Assembly: GCF_014189535.1 (NCBI RefSeq)
Contig: NZ_CP050307.1
Location: forward strand, 1,612,001 to 1,676,000
Direction of reading: 5' to 3'
DNA from: Rhizobium lusitanum
GTDB lineage: Bacteria > Pseudomonadota > Alphaproteobacteria > Rhizobiales > Rhizobiaceae
Length of the DNA: 64,000 nt
The notes below the pieces were generated by a model. It was given only the letters and a program-made list of their open reading frames with translations. It searched no databases and was not told the DNA's origin. Positions 53,463 through 62,596 of this stretch are shown piece after piece (within the stretch, counting starts at the first letter, position 1; each line of letters starts with the position of its first letter). A program made the position numbers and the translations under genes.

Positions 53463-53541
53463 CGTCTGCTCCTATGCAAATGCGAGTAAGAACGCTGCCG
53501 GACGTCATCAACGTCCGGCAGCGCGTCATCGTTGGAATGGA

Positions 53542-54774
53542 CTACTTGTAAGCGCGGGCGCGCACCTTATCGAGGCGTGCCAGGATCCCGTCGATCTTGT
53601 CGGGCTTTACCATGAATTCCTGGAAGCCTTCCATGCCGGCCTTCGCCATATCAGCAGGCGCGTCGCGGTCGTAGAACTGCGAGAGAGCCTCGGCCTTCGA
53701 CAGTATTTCGAAGCCCGCCTTCAGGAACTTGTCATCCGGCTTGGCCGACTGATTGTTGACCGGCAGCTGGCCGAGCGTCGCATTCATTTTCGTCTGCGCT
53801 TCCGGCGAGGCCAGATAGGCGAGGAACTTCTTGGCGTCTTCCTTGTTCTTCGCACCCGACGGAATATGGAACGTGTCGAGCGGCGCTTCCTCGGCGGCAG
53901 GCAGGCCAGCCGTGATTTCCGGGAACGGCAGGAAGCCGATCTGGTCTTCCTTCAGCCCGCCATCCTTCATCGGAGCGACGGCGAAGTTGCCCATGAGATA
54001 CATGGCCGCCTTGCCCTGAACAAACTGCGGCATGGCATCCTGCCAGTCGAGCGCTGCATGGTTCTCAAGGAAGTAGCCGGGCTTGACCAGTTCCGCCCAC
54101 TTGGCGAACACGGCCTTCACCTTCGGGTCGGTATAGGGCACCTTGCCGGACGCCAGATCCATATGGAACTGGTAGCCGTTGACGCGCAGATCGAGATAGT
54201 CGAACCAGCCGGCCGTCGGCCACAAGGCCTTGCTGCCGATCGTAAACGGCGTGATGCCGGCGCTTTTCAGCTTGGCGCAGGCGGCTAGCAGCTCGTCCCA
54301 GGTCTTCGGCGGCGCAATGCCCTTATCCTTAAAGATATCGGCGCGGTAATAGATGCCCCACTGATAGTAGGTGTAGGGAACGCCCCACTTCTTGCCGTCG
54401 ATGGTCATCGACGCGGCAGCGGACTTCAGCTGGTCGTTCAGCCCGTTTGCGGCCCAGACGTCGCTGACGTCTTCAAAGAGACCCGCCTTGACGAAGGGCT
54501 CCATGCGGTTGCCGGCATACCAGGCGACGACATCAGGCGGCGTCGCCGTCAGAAAGTTGCGGATCGCGGACTTGTAGCCTTCGTGATCGAAATTGTTCCA
54601 CTTGACCTTGATGTCAGGGTTCTTTGTCTGGAAGTCCGCAATCAGCTGTTCCATCGCCTTTTTCGGCACGGGATCCGACTGGTCGGAATTGAGAACGATT
54701 TCGCCGGCGCATGCCGCCGAGGCGACCAGCATGTAGCTCAATGCGATCGAGCCGATATTTTTCAAAAGGGTCAC
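53542..54774 (-). CDS. Sugar ABC transporter substrate-binding protein (LacE-like)
   Basis: 410 residues from GTG 54774, chosen because GGAGG lies six bases before it and the product begins with a clean signal peptide (LLKNIGSIALSYMLVASA, then ACAGEIV, possibly a lipobox-like end). Longer in-frame ATG starts would add an unlikely leader. Family 1 segments: LNSDQSDPVPKKAMEQLIAD, VKAGLFEDVSDVWAANGLND, ADIFKDKGIAPPKTWDELL and VQGKAAMYLMGNFAVAPM. It is the first gene of the galactoside operon and is divergent from the AraC gene. Confidence 0.9.
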   Translation of the reverse strand: MTLLKNIGSIALSYMLVASAACAGEIVLNSDQSDPVPKKAMEQLIADFQTKNPDIKVKWNNFDHEGYKSAIRNFLTATPPDVVAWYAGNRMEPFVKAGLFEDVSDVWAANGLNDQLKSAAASMTIDGKKWGVPYTYYQWGIYYRADIFKDKGIAPPKTWDELLAACAKLKSAGITPFTIGSKALWPTAGWFDYLDLRVNGYQFHMDLASGKVPYTDPKVKAVFAKWAELVKPGYFLENHAALDWQDAMPQFVQGKAAMYLMGNFAVAPMKDGGLKEDQIGFLPFPEITAGLPAAEEAPLDTFHIPSGAKNKEDAKKFLAYLASPEAQTKMNATLGQLPVNNQSAKPDDKFLKAGFEILSKAEALSQFYDRDAPADMAKAGMEGFQEFMVKPDKIDGILARLDKVRARAYK

Positions 54775-54885
54775 GTATATCCTCCACTGACCTGTTACGA
54801 CGCAGGGCGCCGGCCAACACATCGCCCCCAATGCGCGGCGGTTGATATTCATCATCCAAATTCGTAGATCTCTACCGCGATATTA

Positions 54886-54913
54886 AAGATCGCTTCCGGT
54901 TTTCTAAGATCGC
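54886..54913. promoter_or_regulatory. Direct repeat AAGATCGC, 20-bp period, candidate AraC-type sites
   Basis: AAGATCGC occurs at 54886-54893 and 54906-54913, two helical turns apart, in the divergent gap between the binding-protein gene and the araC-type gene. Direct half-sites at this spacing are typical for AraC-family activators. Confidence 0.5.
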
Positions 54914-54935
54914 GACCGTAGTGGAGAGTCTCGCA

Positions 54936-55850
54936 ATGCTGATCGAAGACGAGTCAGTTCCAGTTCATGATGGCCCGACGCGCCATCCCCTCGTCGTCTT
55001 CGGCGACCATCGCTTCTGCGCCGGCGAGCGCTTGGACGTGCGCCCCATGAGCGGCCCGCACATGCACAGCCAGGTGGAGCTCAACTATGTCCTGGACGGG
55101 CGCATCACATACTGGTTCGACGGTCGCAGGCTTCAGATTTCTCAAGGGCAACTCTGTCTCTTCTGGGGAATGATCCCGCACCAGGTTGTTGATGTCACCG
55201 AGTCCACGACCTTCGTCTGCCTCTATGTCCCCATGTCGGTGCTGGTTAACCTGCACAGCATGGGCGCCTTTCGAGATGCTGTCTTCCGGGGCGGCCTTGT
55301 AGAGGCACTGAACGTCAGGGCACATGATCGTGATGTCTTTCTGCGGTGGCGCGAAGAACTACTGTCGGGAGATCCGGAGTTGGAGCAGATCGTTCGCGAC
55401 GAGCTTGTCGCTCGCATCCGCCGGATTGCTCGCGAGGGCTGGCAGGACTTGCGCGAACAGGGCTCCGCCATCGAAGCCTCGCGCAATCAGGATCCAGACC
55501 GCCTGCCGAGGGTGGAAAAGATGCTCCGCTTCATCGCCGAACACGCGCTGGGCGAGATATCGGCCGTCGACGTCGGATCCGCTGCCGGGCTGCATCCAAA
55601 CTATGCCATGTCGATCTTCAAGAAGACCGTGGGGCTGACCGTCAATCAGGCCATCACGCGTCATCGGCTCGACACCGCGCAGTCCCTGCTGATCTCAAGC
55701 GACCTTCCGGTCGCTGCGGTCGCATTCGAATCCGGATTTGGTTCGCTATCGCGATTCTACGAAGCCTTCGAAGAGCGTTTCTCCACGACGCCGGCCAAGT
55801 ATCGCAGCGGCTTCGGTCTGGTGACGACAAAGGGAGCTTCGGCGGCCTAA
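54936..55850 (+). CDS. AraC-family transcriptional regulator
   Basis: 304 residues from ATG 54936, with GGAGAG seven bases upstream; GTG 54921 is in frame. The N-terminal cupin-like sensing domain (about 20-120; PMSGPHMHSQVELNYVLDG, CLFWGMIPHQVVDV) is followed by two HTH motifs: EISAVDVGSAAGLHPNYAMS (first) and PVAAVAFESGFGSLSRFYEA (second). It is divergent from the galactoside operon and is probably its sugar-responsive activator, binding the AAGATCGC repeats. Confidence 0.9.
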   Translation: MLIEDESVPVHDGPTRHPLVVFGDHRFCAGERLDVRPMSGPHMHSQVELNYVLDGRITYWFDGRRLQISQGQLCLFWGMIPHQVVDVTESTTFVCLYVPMSVLVNLHSMGAFRDAVFRGGLVEALNVRAHDRDVFLRWREELLSGDPELEQIVRDELVARIRRIAREGWQDLREQGSAIEASRNQDPDRLPRVEKMLRFIAEHALGEISAVDVGSAAGLHPNYAMSIFKKTVGLTVNQAITRHRLDTAQSLLISSDLPVAAVAFESGFGSLSRFYEAFEERFSTTPAKYRSGFGLVTTKGASAA

Positions 55851-55904
55851 AACAATACCGGGAAAACTATAATCCTGCTTGAAGGCCGACGATCGGTGAC
55901 CGCC

Positions 55905-56549
55905 TCATTCACAATCAGCTCCGTCCTTCGCGATCAACCCGTGGAGAATGACATCCACATGCGCCTCGAAAAACGCCTCCACGTCCTGCGGCTTGCGATC
56001 GGCAAAGAGCATCTGCCATACGGACAGCATCATGGTTGCCCCTATTGCGGCATCCGGAATCTTGACTGCCAGTGCGTTTCGGAATTCGCCGGCAGCAACG
56101 CCTGCTTCAAGGATATCCCTTGCCGCCTTCTTGAACGGCACAATGAATTCTTCATGATGTCGATCCACCACCTGCGGAAACCGTGATCCTTCCGTGAGGA
56201 CGAAGCGCAGGAGTTCTCGCGTATTCCGATCCATCACGATGCGATCGTAAAGCAGGCGAATAAACATCCTGATTTTTTCGGAATAGGATCCGCTCAGGTT
56301 TTTTGCATTGGCGCTGATGTCGGCGAACGGGACGGAGATATGGCGGATCATCTCCTCGAACAACCTCTCCTTCGTCTCGAAATAGAAATAGATCGTCCCC
56401 TTGGTGACGCCGACACGACTGGCGACATCCTCGACGCGGGTCGCCACATAACCGCGCTCGACAAACTCCTCAAACGCCGCTTCCAGGATTTCCTGAGGAC
56501 GCTGCGCTTTGCGCTGCGCCCGCTGCCCCAGTTGTTTTTCCGTTGACAT
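55905..56549 (-). CDS. TetR-family transcriptional repressor
   Basis: 214 residues from ATG 56549, behind AGGAGG. The HTH lies at 37-58 (TRVEDVASRVGVTKGTIYFY). The C-terminal ligand-binding domain has a TetR_C pattern common in efflux regulators. It is divergent from the RND operon. A palindrome in the gap (56612-56633) is its likely operator. Confidence 0.9.
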   Translation of the reverse strand: MSTEKQLGQRAQRKAQRPQEILEAAFEEFVERGYVATRVEDVASRVGVTKGTIYFYFETKERLFEEMIRHISVPFADISANAKNLSGSYSEKIRMFIRLLYDRIVMDRNTRELLRFVLTEGSRFPQVVDRHHEEFIVPFKKAARDILEAGVAAGEFRNALAVKIPDAAIGATMMLSVWQMLFADRKPQDVEAFFEAHVDVILHGLIAKDGADCE

Positions 56550-56584
56550 GCAACCTCCTCGTTTTCTTAGGAAATCCTGATATA

Positions 56585-56598
56585 ACAATCTTGATTGT
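56585..56598. promoter_or_regulatory. Palindrome ACAATCTTGATTGT in the tetR-RND gap
   Basis: The perfect 6-base arms ACAATC/GATTGT are separated by TT. It lies 36 bases from the tetR start in an A/T-rich stretch and may be part of the tetR promoter or a second repressor site. Function is unproven. Confidence 0.35.
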
Positions 56599-56611
56599 AA
56601 CATATTATTTC

Positions 56612-56633
56612 ATTGACTAGTCAGTCAGTCAAT
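56612..56633. promoter_or_regulatory. Candidate TetR operator
   Basis: A 22-base palindrome with arms ATTGACT (56612-56618) and AGTCAAT (56627-56633), containing the repeated unit AGTC. It lies midway between tetR and the first adaptor gene. The size and position fit a TetR dimer site, and TTGACT could also act as a -35 element. Confidence 0.65.
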
Positions 56634-56678
56634 AATATTGGACAGGCGCAATCGTAAAAACCCGCGCTCGGGGGATGT

Positions 56679-57758
56679 ATGAATAGATCCGCACCCATCA
56701 TGGGGTTGCTCACACTGACGCTGGCACTATCGTCCTGCGATCAGAATGACGCGCCCGCCGCACAGACGTCGCAAAACGTCAGAACCATCGAGACTACACT
56801 CAGCAAACCCATCGCACAGACAACCGTCACCGGCGAAGTGAAGGCCCGCATCGAATCGGAACTTTCGTTTCGCGTCAGCGGCAGAATCATCGAGCGCAGC
56901 GTCGATGTCGGAGCCAGGGTCAAGGCTGGTGATCTTCTCGCGAAGATCGATGCCGAGGAACAGCAGGCCGATGTCGAAGTTGCGGCGGCAAGCCTTCAGG
57001 CGGCGGAAGCCCAGCTCACCCAGGCGCAGCTCGCCGAGACCCGTCAGGAAAGCCTCTTCAAGAACCAGGTCACGACCCGTGCCGCCTACGACTCAGCGCA
57101 CGAGACGCTTCTGACGGCGCAGGGATCTGAAGAATCCGCAAAAGCCCAGCTCGAGACCGCCAAGGACGCGCTTTCCTACACGGAACTGCGCGCCGACGCG
57201 GACGGGATCATCACGGCTCGCAACGCCGAAGTCGGTCAGGTGGCGCAGGCGGCGCAATCCATCTTCACGCTTGCCCATGACGGTCCGCGCGACGCGGTCT
57301 TCAATGTCTTCGAATCGCTGTTTTTGAAGGAACAGCCCGACAAGCAGGTCACCGTCACCCTCCTGTCCGGCACCCCCAAGCAGGTAACCGCCACGATCAG
57401 AGAGATATCGCCGACGATCGATGCCTCGACCGGTACCATCAAGGTCAAGGTCGGGCTGGATAATGGCGGGGACCTGCCGCTTGGAGCAGCCGTCTCCGGA
57501 ACATTCAGCAAACCATCGGCGGAAGCGATCATTCTGCCGTGGAGCGCCATGACTTCGGCCAGCGGTCAGCCGGCGGTATGGGTCGTCGACCCCGCGACAA
57601 GCGAAGTCTCCTTACGAAAAATTCACGTCGACGAATACGAAACGGGACAATTCGTGGTCAACGGCGGACTGAAGCCACAAGAGATCGTCGTCACCGAAGG
57701 CGGCAAGTTCCTGCGCTCCGGCCAGCGCGTAGACCGCTCCCAGGAGGCCGCGAAATGA
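56679..57758 (+). CDS. RND efflux periplasmic adaptor (membrane fusion) lipoprotein 1
   Basis: 359 residues behind GGGGGAT. A lipoprotein signal (LTLTLALSSC) places the Cys near residue 20 for lipidation. The HlyD/AcrA-like layout follows: lipoyl half (ELSFRVSGRIIERSVDVGAR), a long helical hairpin about 95-165, the second lipoyl half (LRADADGIITARNAEVGQV), then beta-barrel and membrane-proximal domains. Its stop overlaps the next start (ATGA). It links the inner-membrane pump to an outer-membrane channel. Confidence 0.9.
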   Translation: MNRSAPIMGLLTLTLALSSCDQNDAPAAQTSQNVRTIETTLSKPIAQTTVTGEVKARIESELSFRVSGRIIERSVDVGARVKAGDLLAKIDAEEQQADVEVAAASLQAAEAQLTQAQLAETRQESLFKNQVTTRAAYDSAHETLLTAQGSEESAKAQLETAKDALSYTELRADADGIITARNAEVGQVAQAAQSIFTLAHDGPRDAVFNVFESLFLKEQPDKQVTVTLLSGTPKQVTATIREISPTIDASTGTIKVKVGLDNGGDLPLGAAVSGTFSKPSAEAIILPWSAMTSASGQPAVWVVDPATSEVSLRKIHVDEYETGQFVVNGGLKPQEIVVTEGGKFLRSGQRVDRSQEAAK

Positions 57759-58841
57759 GAAATGCCTTGATCGCAGCATCGCTGCTGCTAGCCGCATCGG
57801 CACTGTCCTCCTGTGACAGCAAGCCTGCCGAGGCAGAGCAGAAAGTACGGCCCGTTCTATCGACCGTCATCAAGATGGAGCCGGTCGTCAGCCTCCAGTT
57901 GCCCGGCACCATCGAACCGAGGATCGAGACGGACCTGGGTTTCCGCGTCCTTGGGCGTGTCATCGCGCGCGATGTCAATGTCGGCGATCTCGTCACCAAG
58001 GGACAAGTGGTCGCCGCCATCGATCCGCTCTCCCTCGAGCTTGCCGTCCGCAGCTCCCGCGCCGACCTTTCAAACAGCCAGGCGCAATTGATCAATGCTG
58101 CAGCGTCGGAGGAACGCCAGCGCGCGCTGGCCGAATCCAGATCGGGCAGTGAAGCAGCACTTGAAAGTGCCGAGCAGGCACAGAAATCGGCCGCCGCCTC
58201 TGTCGCCAAGTCCCAAGCCAATCTGGCGAAAGCGGAAGAACAGCTTGGCTACGCCCAACTGAAGGCGGAGTTCGACGGCGTCGTTACCGCAACCTCGGCC
58301 GAAGTCGGCCAGGTCGTATCGGCGGGGCAGACGGTGCTTACCGTCGCGCGCCCAGATGTGCGCGAAGCAGTCATCGATATTCCGGAATCAAGCCTCGACG
58401 GGCTGAAGCCAGGGTCGCCCTTCGAAATCACCCTGCAGCTCGATCCGACCATCAGGGTCACCGGCATCGTGCGCGAAATCGCCCCCTGAATCGGAGGCGA
58501 CCACGCGGACGAGACGGACGAGGATCACGCTCAGTAACCCGCCGGACGCGTTCCGCCTGGGCTCGATCATCACCGCAAGCGCGGTCGTCAACGCCGCGCC
58601 CACCATGTCACTGCCGTCGACCGCCATCCTGCTGCAGGACGGCAAGCCGAATGTCTGGCTGATCGACCCGGAGCAAGCGACAGTTTCGCGCAAACCGGTC
58701 ACCCTGGACGGCTCCTTTACCGATCCTGACCACGTACGGGTCCTCGGCGGACTCAAGATCGGCGACCGTGTCGCGATTGCGGGCGTTCATCATCTGACAG
58801 ACGGCCAGAAGGTCAAACTTACGCAGGAGAACCAGCTTTGA
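57755..58841 (+). pseudogene. RND efflux periplasmic adaptor lipoprotein 2, single-base frameshift
   Basis: ATG 57755 opens a second adaptor with lipobox LAASALSSC and a domain order similar to the first. The frame stops at 58489 after IVREIAP. Removing one C from the run of five (58482-58486) restores the frame, which continues PESEATTRTRRTRITLSNPP and later LPSTAILLQDGKPNVWLIDP to stop 58841, giving 361 residues. The downstream frame is well conserved, so a sequencing error or a very recent mutation is likely. Two adaptors in one RND operon is known in alphaproteobacteria and might give a mixed assembly. Confidence 0.85.
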
Positions 58842-61800
58842 AGACCTTCAACCTCTCCGACTGGGCGCTCGAGCATCGTTCGATGGTCTGGTACTTCATG
58901 ATCGTCTTCATTCTCGCCGGCGTGTTTTCCTATATTGGACTCGGCCGCGAGGAAGACCCTTCCTTCACCATCAAGACCATGGTCATCCAGGCGCAATGGC
59001 CGGGCGCCTCCGCCGAGGAAGTCACCAAGCAGGTGACCGATCGCATCGAGAAGAAGCTGGAGGAGCTCGAGTCCCTCGACTACACCCGCAGTGAAACCGT
59101 TGCCGGGCAGACGACTATCTTCGTCGAGCTGCTCCCGACGACAAAAGCCAAGAATGTCGAAAACACCTGGGTTCGCGTCCGCAACATGATCGCGGACATC
59201 AAGGGCGATTTCCCGTCCGGCGTAGTCGGTCCATTCTTCAACGACCGCTTCGGCGACGTCTACGGCAACATCTTTGCATTCACCAGCGACGGGCTCACTC
59301 AGCGGCAGCTTCGCGATCGCGTCGAAGACGCGCGCGCCAGGATCCTGACCGTTCCGAATATCGGTAAGGTCGACATCATCGGCGCGCAGGACGAAGCGGT
59401 CTATCTGGAGTTCTCGACCCGCAAGATCGCAGCGCTCGGCATCGATCGCTCCGCCATCATCTCGACGCTGCAGGCACAAAATGCCGTCACCCAGTCCGGT
59501 TTCGTGGAAGCCGGGCCTGAACGTATCGCGCTCAGGGTGGGCGGCCAGTTCTCCTCGGAGGAAAGCTTGCGGGCGATCAACCTCAGGGTCAACGACCGCT
59601 TCTTTCCCCTGACGGATGTCGCAACGATCAAACGTGGCTATGTCGATCCACCATCCTCGCTCTTCCGTGTCAACGGAGAGCCGGCGATCGGCCTTGCCAT
59701 CGGCATGAAACAGGGCTCCAACCTGCTCGAATTCGGGAAAGCCCTGGAAAAGAAGGTCAACGAGATCGTCGCCGACCTTCCGATAGGGGTCGATGTTCAT
59801 CGCGTCTCGGACCAGCCGGCCGTGGTCGACGAAGCCGTCTCCGGCTTCACGCGCGCCCTCTTCGAAGCCATTGCCATCGTGCTTGCGATCAGCTTCATCA
59901 GCCTTGGCCTCAGGGCCGGTCTCGTGGTCGCCATCTCCATCCCGCTCGTCCTTGCCATTACCTTCCTGGTGATGGCCTATTCCGGCATTTCGCTGCAGCG
60001 CATCTCGCTCGGCGCCCTGATTATTGCGCTCGGTCTGCTAGTCGACGATGCCATGATCGCCGTCGAAATGATGGTGGCGCGCCTGGAGGTCGGCGACGAC
60101 CTGCGCAAGGCGGCGACCTACGTCTACACCTCAACGGCTTTCCCGATGCTCACCGGCACGCTCGTCACCGTCGCCGGCTTCATCCCGATCGGCCTCAATG
60201 ACAGCGCCGCCGGCGAGTTCACCTTCACGCTCTTTGTGGTGATCGCGGTGTCGCTGCTCGTCTCATGGATCGTGGCGGTTCTTTTCACCCCGCTACTGGG
60301 GGTGACGATCCTGCCCAAGACCATGAAGAAGCATCACGACAAAAAGGGCTGGTTCGCCTCGTTGTTTTCGCGACTGCTGACGATGGCGATGCGCTTCCGA
60401 TGGGTAACCATTGCCCTGACCGTCTTTGCCTTTGCCCTTTCCATCTTCGGCATGGGCTACGTGCAACAACAGTTTTTCCCGTCATCGGACCGGCCAGAAC
60501 TCATCGTCGACTGGAACCTGCCGCACAACAGCTCGATTACCGAAACGAACCGGCAGATGGCCCAGTTCGAACGTGAGAAGCTTGCGAACAACCCGGGCAT
60601 CGATCACTGGACCACTTATGTCGGACAGGGCGCACCGCGCTTTATCTTGTCGTTCGACGTTCAGACGCCGGACGTGACCTTCGGCCAGACGGTCATTGTC
60701 ACGAAAAGCCTGGAAGTGCGCGACAAGGTGCGGGGGAGCTTCAGAACTACCTCAACAAGACCTTCCCAGGCACCGACGCCTTCGTGAAGCTGCTCGACAT
60801 CGGCCCGCCGGTCGGCAAGCCAGTACAATACCGGATAAGCGGCCCGGACATCCAGAAGGTCCGCAGCATAGCTCAGGATTTTGCCGGCGTCATGGGCAGC
60901 AATCCGTCGCTGACCGGCATCATCTTCGACTGGAACGAGCCGGCGCGCGTCGTCAAGATCGACGTTCTCCAGGATAAGGCACGCCAGCTGGGTGTTTCGT
61001 CCGAAGACATCGCCACGGCGCTCAACAGCATCGTCGAAGGATCGAGCTCAACCCAGATCCGGGACGACATCTACCTGATCAATGTGATCGGGCGTGCCCA
61101 GACGTCGGAGCGCGGTTCCATCGAAACGCTCCAGAACCTGCAATTGCCGGCCTCGAACGGAAAAGCGGTTCCCCTGTCGGCTGTGGCTACCTTCCGCTAC
61201 GAGCTGGAGCAGCCGACCATCTGGCGCCGCTCCCGCATCCCGACGATTACGGTCAAGGCCGGCGTGATCGGCGCGATCCAACCGGCAACGGTCGTCACCC
61301 AGCTCAATGCCAAGGTCGAGCAGTTCGAGAAGACATTGCCGGTCGGCTATTCCATCGCCGTCGGTGGTGCCGTCGAGGAAAGTGCCAAGGCACAGGGACC
61401 GATCGCCGCCGTCGCGCCAATGATGCTGTTCGTGATGGCGACGATCCTGATGATCCAGCTACAGAGCTTCAGCCGGCTGTTCCTGGTCTTTGCGGTCGCG
61501 CCCACGGCTTTGATCGGCGTGGTTGCCGCCCTGTTGCTGAGCAATGCGCCGCTCGGCTTCGTTGCGATCCTGGGTGTGCTGGCGCTGATCGGCATCCTGA
61601 TCCGAAACTCGGTCATCCTCGTGGTGCAGATTGAGCATCTGCGAGAAACGGGGGTCAGTGCATGGCATGCGGTAATCGAGGCAACCGAGCATCGCATGAG
61701 GCCGATCTTGCTGACCGCCGCCGCCGCCACGCTCGCCCTGATTCCCATTTCGCGAGAAGTGTTCTGGGGACCGATGGCCTATGCCATGATGGGCGGCATC

Positions 61801-61905
61801 GTCGTCGGCACCGTCCTGACGCTGTTGTTCCTGCCCGCCCTCTACGTGGCATGGTTCCGGATACCGCGAGAAGAAGCGGTCAAGGAACCGGAAGCATCCG
61901 CATAA
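58838..61905 (+). pseudogene. RND-superfamily (HAE1-like) efflux pump, single-base frameshift
   Basis: ATG 58838 overlaps the adaptor stop. The first frame covers membrane segment 1 and the first porter half, with the membrane motif GLLVDDAMIAVEM (Asp pair near residue 402) that carries protons. It breaks near 60738 after EVRDKVRG. The next frame reads ELQNYLNKTFPGTDAFVKLL and continues to stop 61905. One G lost from GCGGGGGAG explains it. Repaired length is 1022 residues, normal for RND pumps. The second half is intact (GVLALIGILIRNSVILVVQIEH; RPILLTAAAATLALIPISRE). It would export drugs or small toxic molecules. Confidence 0.88.
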
Positions 61906-62103
61906 CGCAAGACAACGGGCCTACGCCAAACTTTTTCGGGCGGCGTAGGCCGGCAACCAGTCTTGAAATCATTGCCCATGCGCCAAGGATCGGCCACGGT
62001 ATTTCGTGGCCGAAAAACGCAACCAGGTAGCGAAAAATCAACTTTACTAATATCGTATTTATTGCAACATTCCCGAATTCGAAAAATCGTTCGGGATGCG
62101 AAT

Positions 62104-62517
62104 ATGAAACGAGTTGTTGGAATGCTGATCGCTTTCGCCATGTCAGCCAGCGTGGTCGAAGCCGCATCGTGCGAAAGCAATTTCAAGACCACCGGCGTGC
62201 CGATGGTCACAGCTGTCAGCTACAAGACCTGGCAGGAACTTCCGAAGGCAAAGGCGGCAACGGTTCTGAAAACGCTTGCCCAAGCTGTTGCGGCAGAGGG
62301 ATTTTCCGGCATCAAGATCGACAGGGAACTTTCAGCCATCGACGCTTATCAGGAAACTACAGGGTCCGGCAGAATTCAGACCCTCAGAGTGGTCGCGCGC
62401 AAAAAGGGCGCTGGAGTGCGCGTCGACGCGATATTCGATATTCAGGCCGGCCAGGTTACATCCAACAATGCGGTCCGAACCGGTCTTTGCAATATCGTGA
62501 ATTCCGCATCGGGGTGA
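62104..62517 (+). CDS. Small secreted protein of unknown function
   Basis: 137 residues from ATG 62104. A signal peptide (RVVGMLIAFAMSASVVEA, then ASCES) precedes a mature domain of about 115 residues with two Cys (SCESNF and GLCNIV) that could form a disulphide. The middle (AATVLKTLAQAVAAEGFSGI) is helical and the end is beta-rich. I do not recognise a family. The ribosome binding site is weak. It lies about 200 bases after the RND gene and is followed by a hairpin, so it is probably a separate unit. Confidence 0.6.
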   Translation: MKRVVGMLIAFAMSASVVEAASCESNFKTTGVPMVTAVSYKTWQELPKAKAATVLKTLAQAVAAEGFSGIKIDRELSAIDAYQETTGSGRIQTLRVVARKKGAGVRVDAIFDIQAGQVTSNNAVRTGLCNIVNSASG

Positions 62518-62523
62518 AAGCCG

Positions 62524-62572
62524 GACGTTTCCGCTTCCACATCTGGCAAGATGTAAATGAGGCGGAAACGTC
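62524..62572. terminator. Nested hairpin between convergent genes
   Basis: GACGTTTCCGC (62524-62534) pairs perfectly with GCGGAAACGTC (62562-62572). Inside the loop ACATCT (62539-62544) and AGATGT (62549-62554) form a second stem. It lies between the stop of the small secreted protein and the stop of the aldehyde dehydrogenase, so it is probably a bidirectional terminator. There is no long T run. Confidence 0.65.
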
Positions 62573-62596
62573 GATGAGCCGTCGGTAACTATGCGC

